Shown: positions 10,119 to 21,986 of the stretch, piece by piece | How the letters are laid out: every line of letters begins with the position of its first letter | How positions within the stretch are numbered: the first letter of the stretch is position 1 | Source: Marvania coccoides | Lineage: Eukaryota > Chlorophyta > Trebouxiophyceae > Chlorellales > Chlorellaceae | Direction: 5' to 3' | DNA length: 64,000 nucleotides | Assembly: GCA_963854735.1 (NCBI GenBank) | Contig: OY978103.1 | Coordinates: forward strand, 186,001-250,000 | Program-made: the position numbers and the translations under genes | The notes under the pieces: generated by a model | Databases searched by the model: none | What the model was told of the DNA's origin: nothing | What the model saw: the letters and a program-made list of their open reading frames with translations, nothing else

Positions 10119-13100
10119 ATGGCTTCTGCTCTGTGCCCTCTGGGCATTTTGCCCAACAATCAAATCGCCGGAGGGCCGCGTGTGCTGCCTCCCAGGCGCA
10201 TTCTGAGGGCAGGAAACACTCTTTACAGCCAAAATATGGCGTTAAAGAGGGCACTTGGCGGCAATGTGCGCCGCAGCGCTGCCGTTTCGGCTGTTGGCAA
10301 GGCTGGGATCGTGGCTTCGGCTTCCGGGATTGAGGTGGGGACGCTGCGCGTGCTCGAGGCACCAATTTGCGATCTCCAGCCCTTCAACTTTCGTTTCTTA
10401 TCATTCACTCCGCGCCATTGCAGAACCCGTTCAAGTATGAGCGTCCAATGGAGGGCCTGCAGGGGCCCCTCGCTGGGCTGCCCACCGCTGGTGTTTACGT
10501 CGTGGGTGCTCTCCTGATGGCTGCGTTGGGCGCTACCGGCATGACGGTCGCCGGCCAGCTCGCCCCTGGTGCGTAAATTTGAGTTGATGGTCAATGGCAT
10601 GTGGGCTCTCCTTTTTGAACTGTTCAGCCACTGACATCGCATTCAAACACCTAAATTTGCTTAAAATCTGTTTTTCTCGCGCAGAGTCTCTTAAGTCCGC
10701 GAGCAAGGCTGCCGGTGCCGCTCTGGGTGCCGCCGTTGGAGGCTTCCTCACCACCAAGCTCAAGGCCATTCGCGAGACCGCCGCCGCCATCGAGCTGTCC
10801 AACCTCCTGGTCACCCTGGGCGACCCTTCGGTGCTCACCCGCGACGCAGTGCTGGCCATTGAGAACAAGTACGGCACCTCGCTCGCCGCCTCCTCCCTGG
10901 AGGACCTCAAGACCATCTACGGCACCTTTGTGGAAGCCATGATCCCCGCGGGGGATGCCCCCCTCTCCGGCGTCGAGGCCCCCCTCGTTGTGAACTTTAA
11001 GAACGCCCTGGGCCTGACCGACGTCGATGCTGCTCCGGTGCACATGGACGTAGGCCGCCGCATCCTGCGCGGCCGGATGGAGTCCAGCACCCGCGGGGAG
11101 GACACAGAGGCGCGCAAGACCTTCCAGAAGCTGATTTACGTGTCGAACCTGGTGTTTGGCGAGCGCCAGTCTGCCTTTTTGCTGCCCTGGTCGCGTGTGT
11201 TTGGCCTCAACGAGGCCACCGTGCAGGTGGCGCGCCGCGACAACGCCCGCGCGCTGTTCAAGCGCCGCGTGGAGGCCGAGGGCCTGCGCGCGGAGCGCTC
11301 TGCCCTGGCGGGACTCAAGTCTTACGCTGTCCAGGTTCGCCTGGCCGATGACGAGGCCACCACGGTCATCGTGGAGGCCGCTCAGGGCACTCTGGAGAAG
11401 GCCATGGAGCGCGCCATCGAGTGCATCAAGCGCCGATCCCGCGTTCGCGACTTTTCCGACGCCGTGTCTGCCGTCCGCGAGGCTGTGGACTTTAACCGCG
11501 CCATGGCTGCGCTCAAGGGCGACCCCGAGGTGCCCGCGGGCGTGGGTGCCGCCTCGCTGGCTGGCACCCCATGGGAGGCCGCTGAGGGCCGCTCCAAGGA
11601 CCTGCGGGAGCTGTTCAGGTGGGTTATATATTATATAATTAGCGGAAATATTTTAGTTGATATTTTTTTAATACATAGCCGGGTTGATGATAAAACTGTT
11701 GCCTTCCTAAGTAGTACTGGGCGCATGTCACGCGACCCGGGCGGTGACTATTCCACACGAGATTGCTGACCGGTCATTTTATTTTTTCACATTTGATTAC
11801 TATCGACGTAATTTTTTTAATTCCACTCCCTTTTTCTCTCGTTTTATAATGACGCATGTGTCAACTCGCATAAAATTGCTCACTGTATTTTTTGCCTCTC
11901 TCTCTCAATCTACTATTGCAGGGTGTACCTTGAGGAGTGCCTGGCCCGCGATGCCGCCTTCACCGATGCCCTGGAGGCCGACGCCGCCGACCTGCGCACC
12001 ATCGCAGGACTGGGAACCAAGGAGGCCGCCTCCATCGAGGACGATGTCAAGGAGAAGACCTACAAGGCGCTGCTTCGGGATGAAGTGAAGTCTGGCCGCC
12101 TGGAGGCCGCTCCCTCAAAGGCCGAGGTCCTGGGCGACCTGGTGGACAAGGTGCGGTGGGATACGGACGCGGCGATGGAGCTGCACCGCTCGCTGTACCG
12201 CCAGAAACTTTCATCCCTGCTGGAAAAGAAATCGCTGACTGCCGACGACGACGCTGAGCTGGCGCGCCTGCAGCGCCTGCTGTGCGTGACCACCGACGAC
12301 CGCAACGCAATGCACAAGGAGCTGTGCGGCGGCATCTTCAGGGAAGTCGTCAATCGCGCCATGTCTGGCGGCATTGACGATTTCCAGGCTCGGGACATGG
12401 CCGACGTGAAGTCTGCCTTTGAGTCGCTGCGCCTGGACCGCGCTGTGTCCAAGGAGATTGTGGAGGAGGTGGGCCGCAAGTACCTGCTGCAGTTTGTCAC
12501 CACTTCGCGCAACCAGCGGGACCGCATTCTGGCTGCCCGCGAGCTGCGCAAGATGGTGTTCTTCTCCAACATTGTGGTAGCGCCGCTGGTGGACCTGCTG
12601 AAGACGGACGAGGAGCGACAGAAGGAGGAGGACGAGGCGCGGCAGCAGAAGGAGCTGCAAGAGATGATGGCCAAGGCGAGGGAAGAGGCCGCCAAAGAAA
12701 AGGCGGCGGAGGAGGCGGCTGCCGAGCCCGCCAAGAGCGCGGAAGAGGCGGAGGTGAAGGCGGAGACTGGCGCGGAGGCGGAGGCCGAGCAGAAGGACGA
12801 CGAGGAGGCTTCCGAAGCTGAAGCGGAGAGCGCGCCTGCAGCGGAAGACGCTGCTGCTGCAGAGGCGCTGGTCGCTGCGGCAGAGGCTGCGGCAGCGGAG
12901 GAGGCGGAGGCCACCCCCAAGAGCTTGGAGAAGGCGCAGAGCGCTGCCGCCAAGCGCAGCACCGGCGAGCGATTGGGCGGCGACGGCGCTGTGATGAAGT
13001 CTCAGAAGGACGTGACCCTGGCCAAGGACCTGGAGCTGCGCGACCGACTGGACATCTACAAGAATTTCTTGTTGTACTGCATGACGGGCGAGGTGGTGCA

Positions 13101-13956
13101 GGGCCCCATGGGGGTGCAGATGGTGACTGAGCGGGATGAGAGCGAGTTTGCTCGGCTGTCGCAGCTCGGAGACGTGCTGGGACTCACCCAAATGGACGTG
13201 TACACAGTGCACCAGGGTCTGGCGGAGCAGGCGTTCAAGTCGCAGGTGCAGCAGGTGATGGGCGACGGCGTGCTGACCGAGTCTCGGGCTGCGTCGCTGG
13301 AGAGCGTTCGGGCGCAGATGGGGCTGCCCAAGGAGGCTGCTGACAAGATCATCAAGGGGCTGCAGAACCAGAAGCTCATCTCCTCCATGCAGGCCGCCAA
13401 AGCCCAGGGCAACCTCACGCTGGACAAGGTGTTAGAGCTGAAGGACGCCGGCGTGGAGCCGTCCTCGCTCATGACGCCAGACGGGCTGGCGCAGCTGTAT
13501 CGCGGCGAGGTGGCGGCGCGGTTGACCGACGGGTCGGGCAACTTCGACCCCGAGCGCATGCTGCAGCAGCTGCCGGCGGACTTGGGGATGGCGGTCGGCG
13601 CGGCAGGCAAGGTGGTCAAGGAGCTGGCTGGCGAGCGCAAGCGCACCACGCTGGTGCAGGCGGTGTCGTTCCTGCGACAGAAGAACGTCGGGGAGACGGT
13701 CAAGAGCCTGAACAACCTGAGGGCGTGCGTGGCAGCTCTGCCCGACGCCGGGGCTGAAAAGTGGAGCGAGGCTGACGAGGTGGCGGATCTGTACAGCCTG
13801 TACTGCTCAAAGGAGAGCGACGAGGCAAGACGGGCGGGGGTGCAGACCGCCCTGGGCCTCAGCGACGAGGATGCTGCCACGCTGAAGAGCATCGCCGAGG
13901 CGGGGCAGTTTAAGCTGGGCCAGGAGGCCGAGGAGGAGGCTGCGTCCATCTTTTGA
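10119..13956 (+). CDS. TIC110: TIC110-like chloroplast inner-envelope import protein
   Basis: Exons 10119-10334, 10424-10568, 10685-11618 and 11922-13956 join in frame to about 1109 residues, close to the usual size. TIC110 is the stroma-facing scaffold of the inner-envelope translocon and recruits chaperones. A basic transit-like leader (MASALCPLGILPNN) is followed by ENPFKYERPMEGLQGPLAG, two hydrophobic helices (AGVYVVGALLMAALGATGM and the AGAALGAAVGGFL stretch), then helical repeats with KTFQKLIYVSNLVFGE and RKMVFFSNIVVAPLVD. Both hydrophobic segments sit at the N terminus, as in the family. An acidic Ala/Glu-rich segment at 12600-12960 (about 120 residues) interrupts the helical part and probably forms a long charged helix. 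The first ATG is chosen because it adds the transit peptide in frame. Confidence 0.92.
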
Positions 13957-14854
13957 GGGGGGGAAGGTTTTCTTTGCTAGTCAGCTTGCTTAATACCTTG
14001 ATTGATGCATCATAGCATGGAGAATTTGTGACTTTTTCTGTGCTTTTTTATATAGAAAAACATTCTTCCTTATATCAAGTTTTCGCTGCTCCATGGAACT
14101 TTTGCATGTAAATTTTGGATATAGTCACGTTCAGTCAGTGCCGCAGGCTCTTACAGCTTCATGCGGCACCTTTTCCGGCAAGAAGCACAGCCCAAACCAC
14201 CCAGCAGCGTTATCGGTTTAAAGCCCAAGGAGGCAGGACTCTGGTGAAATTTCCAGCCCACGCTCGGATACCTTTATGCACCTGCTTCTACTTCCCAAAC
14301 TGTCTTTCTTTCAGCTTCATAATGTTTTTTTGCTTTGTACATCAGCGTCGAAAAGAATTGCAAAGCAATGTGCAACTTTCTCAGTGTGGCGACAGCCAGA
14401 TAAGGACTGGCATTGCATTGAATAGGTGAAGAGCAAAATGGAAGTAGGAGGGAAAAAAGTAAAGCAGAATTCGGACACAGAGTGTTTTATCGTATTGGAG
14501 AAAAAATATATAAATAATTAAACCATTAATGCGGGGAAGCCCCGCATTAGAGCGTGTAGATACAAGAGGTACAAGAAAAATGGAACCAGATAAGGCCTGG
14601 CATCGTATTTTTTTAAACTATAATCAGCAAAAAGTATAGGTGAAGAGCAAAATGGACGTAGGAGGAGGAGCTAATTTGCTGCTCTGACGTTCCCGCCGCC
14701 AAACGAGAGAGGGGGGGGGGGGGGGGGGCGGGCAAATAAGAAGTAGTAAATTCTCAGTAAAATACGAATGAAAACCATCATGGGTGCCTGATGCAGTCAC
14801 TGGATGCAAAATTCGAACTATTATAGAAACAGTTAAAATGCTGCTGCCTCCGCT
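13957..14854. other. Gene-free spacer with a duplicated segment
   Basis: This is AT-rich sequence between the convergent TIC110 and unknown basic-protein genes. It holds the direct repeat and hairpin listed separately, and a run of about 19 G at 14709-14728. No gene is supported. Confidence 0.55.
14392..14670 (+). repeat. Direct repeat pair flanking a perfect hairpin
   Basis: The words AGATAAGGACTGGCAT...GGTGAAGAGCAAAATGGAAGTAGGAGG (14396-14450) recur as AGATAAGGCCTGGCAT...GGTGAAGAGCAAAATGGACGTAGGAGG (about 14587-14665). Between them, TAATGCGGGG (14527-14536), a 3-base loop and CCCCGCATTA (14540-14549) form a perfect 10-bp stem. It may be a small non-autonomous element or simply a tandem duplication. 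Confidence 0.6.
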
Positions 14855-17109
14855 TCAGGCGGAGGAGGAACGGCGGAGCTTCAGCAGCGGCGCCAGGGCC
14901 TTGCGGTAGGCGGCGCCCTTGCGGGCGGAAGCCGTGCCGGCCACCACAGTGGCGGTGGGCTCCTCGATGGCGGCAACCACGGGGAGTGCAGGTGCCGGCG
15001 AAGGAGGACCGGCAGTGGGGGCGTGCAGAGGAAGGGAGAGGGCCACCTTGAAGAAGGTGGCCAGCTTCGTGCCAGGCGCAGCGAGGCGGGAGGCCTTCAA
15101 GGTCACCCATTCCACGCAAAAGAGGTTGGCAGCAATCTCGACGGCGATCACCTCAGAGCCGAGGGCAAACTTGATGGCCGCAGTCTTGCAGGCGGAGGGG
15201 GTGGCGCGGGCAGCAGTCCTGATGGTCGCCACGGTCGCCTTGGTGCCAGCGGAGGCCTTGCGGCCGGCCTTGCGAGCGCTGTTGCGGATCTTTTTGCAGG
15301 CGGCAGCAGGGGCGGCGGCGATCTTGCCAGCGGCGGCCGTGGCAGCAGCCTTGGACGCACTAGCCACGGTGCGGAGCTTCCTGGCCACAGAGACGGCCAG
15401 GAGGGCGGACACCTTCTCCTTCTTGAGCGCGAGCGCAGGCGTGGCGGCGTCGTAGATGAAGACATCGTCGACGACGGCAGGGGCCTTGACGCAGGCAGTC
15501 ACCTTGGCCAGCACAGCCTTGGTGATTGTGGCCAGCTTCTTCTTCTTCTCGACCGCGGGCGCAGGCTCAAAGGGGGTGGAGGAAAAATCCGGGCGCTCGA
15601 CCGTCTCGGCCTTCTTCTTCTTATTGCTGAAGAGGGAGGTCGTCACCTTGGCCACGAGCTTGGCGCTCCGGGACTCGAGACGGGAGAAGCGCGAGGCCTT
15701 CTTCTTGAGGGCGGGGACAGCGGTGCCCTCAGCCGCCTCGGTGGCCTTGCCGAAGTCGGCCTCCAGGGAGCGGAAAACGTCGACCACGGGGGAGGAGGGG
15801 GCGGTCTCGATGGTGGTGCCGATGATGACAGCGGGTGAGTCAGCCTTCTTGGCGGGGGTGCCAGCCTCCTTGAAGCCGGCGGCGGCCGCCTGGGGGGCAT
15901 CGATGGAGGCGGCATCGATGGAGGGGAGGGGGGACTGGGTGGTGGTGATGGGACCCAGGTCGCCCTCCTGGCGCGCGCGCTTGGCGCCGCGGGCCTTGGC
16001 GCACAGCTGCTGCTTCAGCTTCCGGTTGGCGCTGCGCGCTTCCCGCTGCTGCCTCTTCACCACCTGGCGGGTGGCCTTGCCGTTGGGCTTGCCGGTGGCC
16101 TTGCCGTTGGGCTTGGCCCCAGCGTTGCGCGCCTGGCGGCCGTTGGCGATGGCAGCCTTCTTCTCGCACTTGCCGCCGCCGTTGGCGGCCTTCTTGCCTC
16201 CGTTGCCCTTGCCGACGGGCAGCTCGTAGTGTCCCCTGAAGAAGCGGTCATCCGAGTGGTCGCAGTCGCTCCGGGGGGAGTAGGGCGACTCAAACTCGGA
16301 GGGGACGAGGAGGTCAGCGGCCGACAGCCAGCGCGGAGGGGTGACCACCAGCTCCTGCAGGGGGCGCAGGAAGGGGCTCGAAAGCGTGCCCCGGGGGATG
16401 GACCACTCGTCCTCGTCGATGGGGGTGATGCCCACGCTGCCCAAGCCTGCAAAAAGAGGGAGTTGAGAAAGCGATGGAGAGATGAGTGAACATGGCTTAA
16501 CGAGAGGGGCCAACCAAGGGCTGTGGGCGCGCCCTAGCCACACTAGCGACACTATGGAGCTGTGATCATCAAACGTTTGGGGCCAAGAGGTGGCTAAAAA
16601 GAGTAGAAATGGGTGAAACAACTAGATGGATTGAAACAAAGCTGCAGACTTTGGGGTAAGAATCAAGGCCCATGGGCGCCCCACAACATAGATTTAAGTG
16701 TGCACATTGGTGTTCAGCACGAATTAGACCGAAAAAGGGCGTGAAGGAGGAGGAGGAGGGGACCAAAGACGAGCACTGCAGGGCGCCTCGCAGGGCACAT
16801 TTGACCCTCAATTGCGTGCGAATCAGCGCTGCTGCAGTGTTGTTTAGTGCACATAAATGATATAGAGACACGAAGAACGAAGCTGGAGGCGCGCAGGACC
16901 AAACAAATGTGCCAACAGACACGGATCACAAAACATGAGATCTCTTCCTCCTCAGTGCCGCCACGGCCAATGCGCGCCTCAATCTACACTCAGGCAATGT
17001 CGGGGCACTTACAGAAGTGCTTGGACGGGGTCAGCAAGGTCTTGGCCTCGCGGATCGGGCTGTTGGCGATGTTGGTGAGCTCCCCAAAGGGAGACTTGAC
17101 AGGAGACAT
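14855..17109 (-). CDS. Basic Ala/Lys-rich protein with N-terminal CDK sites, unknown function
   Basis: Two exons, 17109-17013 and 16446-14855, join in frame to 562 residues. I do not recognise the family. The first 32 residues hold three consensus S/T-P-x-K/R sites (SPVK, SPIR, TPSK) and the phrase LTNIANSP. Residues 33-110 add ITPIDEDEW, TPPRWLSAADLL and SPYSPRSD. The middle has Lys/Arg-rich patches (KKKKKAE, KKKKLATITK) and repeated Ala/Lys helices resembling linker-histone tails. The last 150 residues are Ala-rich and more hydrophobic. Composition suggests a nuclear, possibly chromatin-bound or cell-cycle-regulated protein, but that is inference only. The first exon ends in a GTAAGT donor and the second begins after TTTTTGCAG. 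Confidence 0.7.
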
Positions 17110-17705
17110 GATTGAAGGTTGATTTGTCGGATTTTGCGCTTGATGGCTTGGTTGCAAAAATTAATTGTGGGTGGGGCGGCGAGGGAGCTCGATTTTATGC
17201 GCTGAGCGAGCCCAACGACTGGAAAGTTCTGACCCAGGGTGAGATCCCGCACCCAATCCTTGCGTTTCTGTTACTTTTGAGCATGTGAAATGGCTGGAAA
17301 TAATTGGCAGTAATGTTGAGTGCGACGGGCCCAGGAAAAAATGAGCTCCCAGCAAAGTGATGTCCAATCCAGCCACAGATTAGTTGGTGGGCAGATGGCG
17401 ATTCTTGGCCGATAAACGCCTTCCAGCAGTTTATTGGGCAATTTTAGCATGTAAAGAGCAGCGCTTTGGGGGCAGAACGGCTGGAGCTTGCAATGACGAA
17501 ACCCCGGCCGTCTCCGCTTGCAACACCCTTTAGTCAGTGCGTGAGATCCCTCCCCAGTATTGACCCCTTTGCATCCAAATATTACATTCAATTTTTGCCA
17601 CAGTAAAAGCAAATTACAAAAGAACAAGTCGTCGTATCATCAATCAAAATTTGTCTGTCATGAAAATGGGCTCAGTTGAGGAAAATCCACGGTCAAGTGT
17701 GTTGT
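17110..17705. other. Gene-free spacer
   Basis: The promoter of the unknown basic-protein gene and the 3' region of the next minus-strand gene should lie here. Short open frames exist but none has recognisable content. Confidence 0.5.
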
Positions 17706-18912
17706 CTAATTCTTCTTGGCCGCCACCGCAAGCCCTGTGCACACCGCTGCCATCAGGGGCATGAATCCCAGGCCCCACTGCGTGAAGAAAGTCACCCACT
17801 TTCCAGCAAACGTCAGTCTGCCCAAGCCGGCTGACGTCGGGGCTCCCAGCTGCATCAGCACGTAAAATGCAGCGGAACAAAGTCCAGCAAGACCCCAATT
17901 CAACGCCTTGAACGTCGACGCCCCCAGCCTTCCTCTGCCAGCAGCATCTTGTTGAATTGCCATCACTGTGGTCGTCAACAGGGCGCCAGAGCCCAGCAGG
18001 CGCAGCAGGGTCGTTCCCAGCGCTCCAAAGGGCGCCGCCGCCAGCTCTGGAAGAGCCAGTGCGCCAGGGTTGAGCGCTGCCCAGACCACGGAAGAAAAAA
18101 ATGCCGCAGCGGTCGCGCCGCCCAAGCTGTAGAGCTGCTGAGCCGAGAAAATGGCGGAGAACGGAAGCGCAGAGGGCGCGGGAGGCGCCATTCCCTTGTT
18201 AAGGAGCGCTGGGATGACGGTCGCAAGCGCCAGCAGCGCGCCATATGCTATTCTGGGCGCAGAAGAAACAGCAAGCACGGGCGCGGTGAGGAAGGCGACC
18301 AGGCTGGCGGCACCCCACAAGCACAGCCCGAAAACCAGCCGCTTGTAGGTGTCGCTGGTCAGCCGCGCGTGGGAGGCTGCGTCGGCCAGCGTGTGAGCGA
18401 CTACAGCAGCCAGCAAGTGCACTGCTCCCAGCGCAACTGCAAGCGTAGACACCAGGGGGCCGGGGGTAGCGGCGTAGACGGTTTCGATAGCGATGTGGGG
18501 GACTCCCACAAGGGCTGCTCCAGTGGCACCCAGGGCCAGGGCCAACAAGCGGTAGGTAAGGGCAATTCGAGATTTTCCATCGCCGTCGCGTGCAAGCTCC
18601 TTGGCGCTGTAACTGACGGCACCTCCGCTCTCTACACGGACAATGGTCCCTCGGTAAGAGCGGTGAAGGAAGGGGAGCTTGGCACTGGTGGCGAGACCAT
18701 GGCGGGGCGGTAGAAGCGAGCGGCGGGAGGAAAAGTGAGGCGATGTCCGCTGCAGCGAGCTGGTGCCTGCGGAAATGTGATTATTAAGTAGTCTTTGGGA
18801 AGCGAGGGCTGGGGTAATGACAGCGGAATGAGCCAACAGAGGCCCCAAGAAAAAAATGAGGATTTTTCGTGCACCCACCAGCAGCGCGACAAGCCATTGC
18901 AGCGGCGATCAT
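17706..18912 (-). CDS. Polytopic membrane protein with plastid-type transit peptide, unknown function
   Basis: A 34-bp first exon (18912-18879, MIAAAMACRAA) joins in frame to 18766-17706, giving 364 residues. The first about 60 residues are rich in Ser, Arg and Ala without acids, like a chloroplast transit peptide ending near TIVRVESGG. About eight to ten hydrophobic helices follow (for example LLALALGATGAALVGVP and LVFGLCLWGAASLVAFL). The TYKRLVFGLCLWG and TFKALNWGLAGLC segments look alike, hinting at an internal duplication of two halves. The start is chosen over a methionine at 18878 because that one lies in the intron and would add a hydrophobic run before the transit-like sequence. I do not recognise a family. 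Confidence 0.72.
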
Positions 18913-19081
18913 CGTGACAATATGTTATTAGTCTTTATTTTATTTTGCTTTGGTGCCCCAAGCCTGTCGTCTTGCTGCTCTATCCCGATTGATTTTGTTT
19001 TATTATTTTTCGAACTTTCGAAAGCAACAATTACGAAGTTTTAGTCCGCGCGCGTGCTATTTTTAATTCTAAAAAAATAAC
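18913..19081. promoter_or_regulatory. Short bidirectional promoter, plastid membrane protein / PSMD9
   Basis: Only 169 bp separate the two divergent start codons, so the promoters must overlap. The stretch is AT-rich with CGAACTTTCG at about 19010. No factor site is named with confidence. Confidence 0.5.
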
Positions 19082-19919
19082 ATGACGACAGCAGCCGATC
19101 TTAAACGAGAGCTGGAGGAGCTCGCCAGCAAGCGATCAAAGATCGAGGAGATTGTGAGCGATGCCACAGCACGCTTGGAGGAGGTTGGCGTTGGCATGGA
19201 TGTCCCCATGGTAGACAGCGAGGTGATCAGCATACCTGCGTATTTTATCCGCACGTGTAACAATGAATTGTTCAATTTAATCTGAACTTTTTCATTTATG
19301 TATTTTCTTTCATCGTGGCAGGGCTACCCACGGGCTGACGTCGACATAACAGCCATTCGAGCTGACCGGCAAAGGGTCCGAAGTGAGTTGAAATTTTTGT
19401 TTTCACTTAATTTTCACCGCCTGCACCGCAAAGAAACTGAATAATATTACAATTCCCAACTCTGCAGTGCTATCGAACGACCACAAGGAGCTGACAACAC
19501 AAATTGAGATTCTGCTGCACCGCCTCCACGCCATCTCTCGCGATCCAGGTGCCGCAATTTCCGCCCCGTCAGCTGCCGCAGACGGCAATGGCCACTTCGC
19601 TTCAACCCGCCCCCTGGCAGACCCCATTGCGGTACTTGCGCACAGCACCCGCGCCTTTGCTGAGATTGACGAGGTGTCGGAGGGCTCTCCTGCTGCCACA
19701 GCCGGCCTTCGAGTCGGAGATTTAATGGTCAGGTTTGGAACCGTTTCAGGGCAGACGCCCAACGTGCTGCAGGCGGTGGCGGCGGCGTTGACGGCGGCGG
19801 AGGGCCAGCGAGTGGATGCGGTGGTGTTGCGCGGTGGGGAGGAGCTGAGGATAGCTCTAACGCCTCAGAAGTGGGAGGGCCGGGGCTTGCTAGGATGCCA
19901 CTTGAAGCCTTTGCGGTAA
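19082..19919 (+). CDS. PSMD9: 26S proteasome assembly chaperone PSMD9/Nas2 (p27)
   Basis: Exons 19082-19222, 19322-19382 and 19468-19919 join in frame to 217 residues, the usual size. Nas2/PSMD9 binds the Rpt5 ATPase subunit during assembly of the 19S base. The N-terminal helical region (LKRELEELASKRSKIEE) leads to the family hallmark VDSEGYPRADVDI, restored across the first intron. The next part reads MLSNDHKELTTQIEILLHRL. The C-terminal half is a PDZ domain with FAEIDEVSEGSPAATAGLRV and GDLMVRFG. All expected parts are present. Confidence 0.92.
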
Positions 19920-20079
19920 AATCAAAATCGAATTTTTAAAACTTGTCGTCTTCTGTAACAAAAGGAAAATCAGTTACTAGTGTATATACTGCATATCAAT
20001 CAATCAATCAAATCTCAAATTCATTTCGAAAATTAATATTTTTTTATTAGGCAGCGCAGCGTTTGTATCTTTCAGGTTC

Positions 20080-21328
20080 TCAAGCCTCGGTTTTGAGGCC
20101 CTGCTTCTGCCAGAAACGCACAAACTCGTCAAACTGGATGGAGCCGTCTGCATTGACATCGATGACCGCGATTGCTGCCTTCACTTCGTCGTCGCTCAGC
20201 TCAGGAGAAACTTTGGCGCAGAGCGTTCGGAACTCGCCCTCGCTCAGAACGCCGTCGTCATCTGCACAATACATGCTTTAAGTTACTAAATGGACAATGT
20301 GGCAAATCTGTTTGAATAGAGCAGAATAGAATACTCACTTGTGTCGTATTTTCCAAAGCAGGTGGCGATGTCTGCAGCCTCCGCGCTTGTGAGGCCAAAC
20401 TTGGAGGCGTCAAAGCCGTACTGGCGCTGCGCCCTGTCCAGGGTGAGATACGCCCCCAAATCAGCCAGCATGTCGGCATTTGAGGAAGAAGGCGCCCTGC
20501 TTTGAGCTTTGAGCTCGTCCGATAGCTTGCTCAGCGCGTTGAGCACCTTGACCGAGTTCACCGCCTCCCGAGCCTTGTCTGCCACGACCAGCCCAGTTCC
20601 AGCCCCCGCAATGTCCTCAATCGCCTCCAAAAAGGCCGAAGAGTTCAGGTTGTAGTTGACAGCGGCCACCGCCACAGCTCCCAGCTTGAAGAGGTCCAGA
20701 ACGACGCCGGTGGCGTAGTAGCCAGCCAGGAGATAAGCGATGGCTTGGCCCGCCACAGCTGGAAATCCCCACTCGTTGGAAGCCACGCCCAGGAAACCGC
20801 CGGCAACAAAGGCGCCGTAGGCCGCGCCAGCGTCTAAAATCGTGCTGATGGCGACTGCGATGAAGGCCTTGGTGCTCTGGCCCACAAGGATCTTGCGCAG
20901 ATCCTCGGGGGTCACTTCATGGCCAACCTACAACCAGAAAAAAAGCGGCATTGAAGTATTGATGGTCAGTTTTAAAAAGTTGTGGTTGACAAACGCTGTA
21001 GCGACGAAACACACAAGGGGGGGTCGTTATTTGCAAGAGAGGAGAAAGAGGAACACCAGGACGAGGTTGATTGGTAGGAGAGGCCCACCTGGTTGGACCA
21101 CGAGTCGAGGATGCTTTTGGCCATCTTGGCGTCCATGCCCGTCCCTGACATTTCTTTCAGCAGCTCTTTTGCGAGCTCCTTTTGCTTTCGCTCCTTTTCG
21201 TTGTCTGTGGATGTTGACGCACGGACTACCAAGTTGGCAAGCCGAGGCTGGCGAGCCGATCGCCGCGATTGATGAGATTTTTGGAAGGAGAAATGAACTC
21301 CGGGGCGCATAGCTGTGGACAGCATCAT
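20080..21328 (-). CDS. Plastid-targeted membrane protein with two EF-hands
   Basis: Exons 21328-21089, 20927-20339 and 20261-20080 join in frame to 336 residues. The first about 40 residues (basic, ending ANLVVRAS) look like a chloroplast transit peptide with a cleavage site. Residues 95-180 carry hydrophobic helices (AYGAFVAGGFLGVAS, AGQAIAYLLAGYYATG). The C terminus has an EF-hand pair. The first loop, DTNDDGVLSEGEF, is completed only by splicing 20339 to 20261. The second is DVNADGSIQFDEF. Both have standard calcium-binding positions. I infer a calcium-responsive thylakoid or envelope protein and cannot name the family. Confidence 0.8.
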
Positions 21329-21986
21329 GGTGAATTCAGATTAACGGATGAATATCTATAATTTCAAATAAGGTGGATTGAATACTTGTTTTCTCTGGTG
21401 AAAAAAACTTCTCAAAGCCACGTGGCATTCTAGAAGGTTTTCTTCTGCTGCTATGCCTGCTATGGTCAACAACGACCATGCTGGCTGGATATCCCACATC
21501 CATCTGGGCCTTTATTTTGTGACCCTCAGAAAGCAAATTCAAAGAGCTTGGCATCGCAATCGTTTTTTTTCTTTCTTTTGGCTTCAATTCTCTTAGTCAT
21601 TGCTAAAAAGGGATGGAGAATTTTATTCACGTAGTTGAGTATAATAAACATGCATATCATAAGCCGAAACTAATAATGCACACAATGAATCAATAAATGC
21701 ATGCGAGCGCGTCGATGAGTAAAAAATGTTCGTCAATAAAACAACGAGGTCGTAAGTTAATGAAATGCAAACACCTGCGGCCAAATATTAGTGTTGCATA
21801 CAGCAGCAAAAGAGAGTAAAGCAGAAATATAGGAGAAAGAAGAAGTAAAAATGCAATGCAAATGCGCAAGCTGCCAGCTGCCAAAGAAGATGTATTATAA
21901 TAAGCACAAGCTGCAATTTTTGAATAGGTTTAATGTATAATTATGAGAAGAGAGGTTGAGGTCGGAGGGGGAGCGAGTTTCATTTG
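21329..21986. other. Gene-free spacer
   Basis: Mostly AT-rich sequence. A minus-strand open frame of 83 codons near 21336-21587 has no recognisable features. The 3' UTR of the GH16 gene should be at the right edge. Confidence 0.45.

Noticed and set aside
14919..16229. Plus-strand frames opposite the basic Ala/Lys-rich protein
   Set aside because: They exist only because of strong GC bias. The minus strand has a start, a splice junction in phase and a sensible composition.
18632..18878. Methionine at 18878 as the start of the plastid membrane protein
   Set aside because: It lies in a GT-AG intron. A 34-bp first exon gives a better transit peptide and correct phase.
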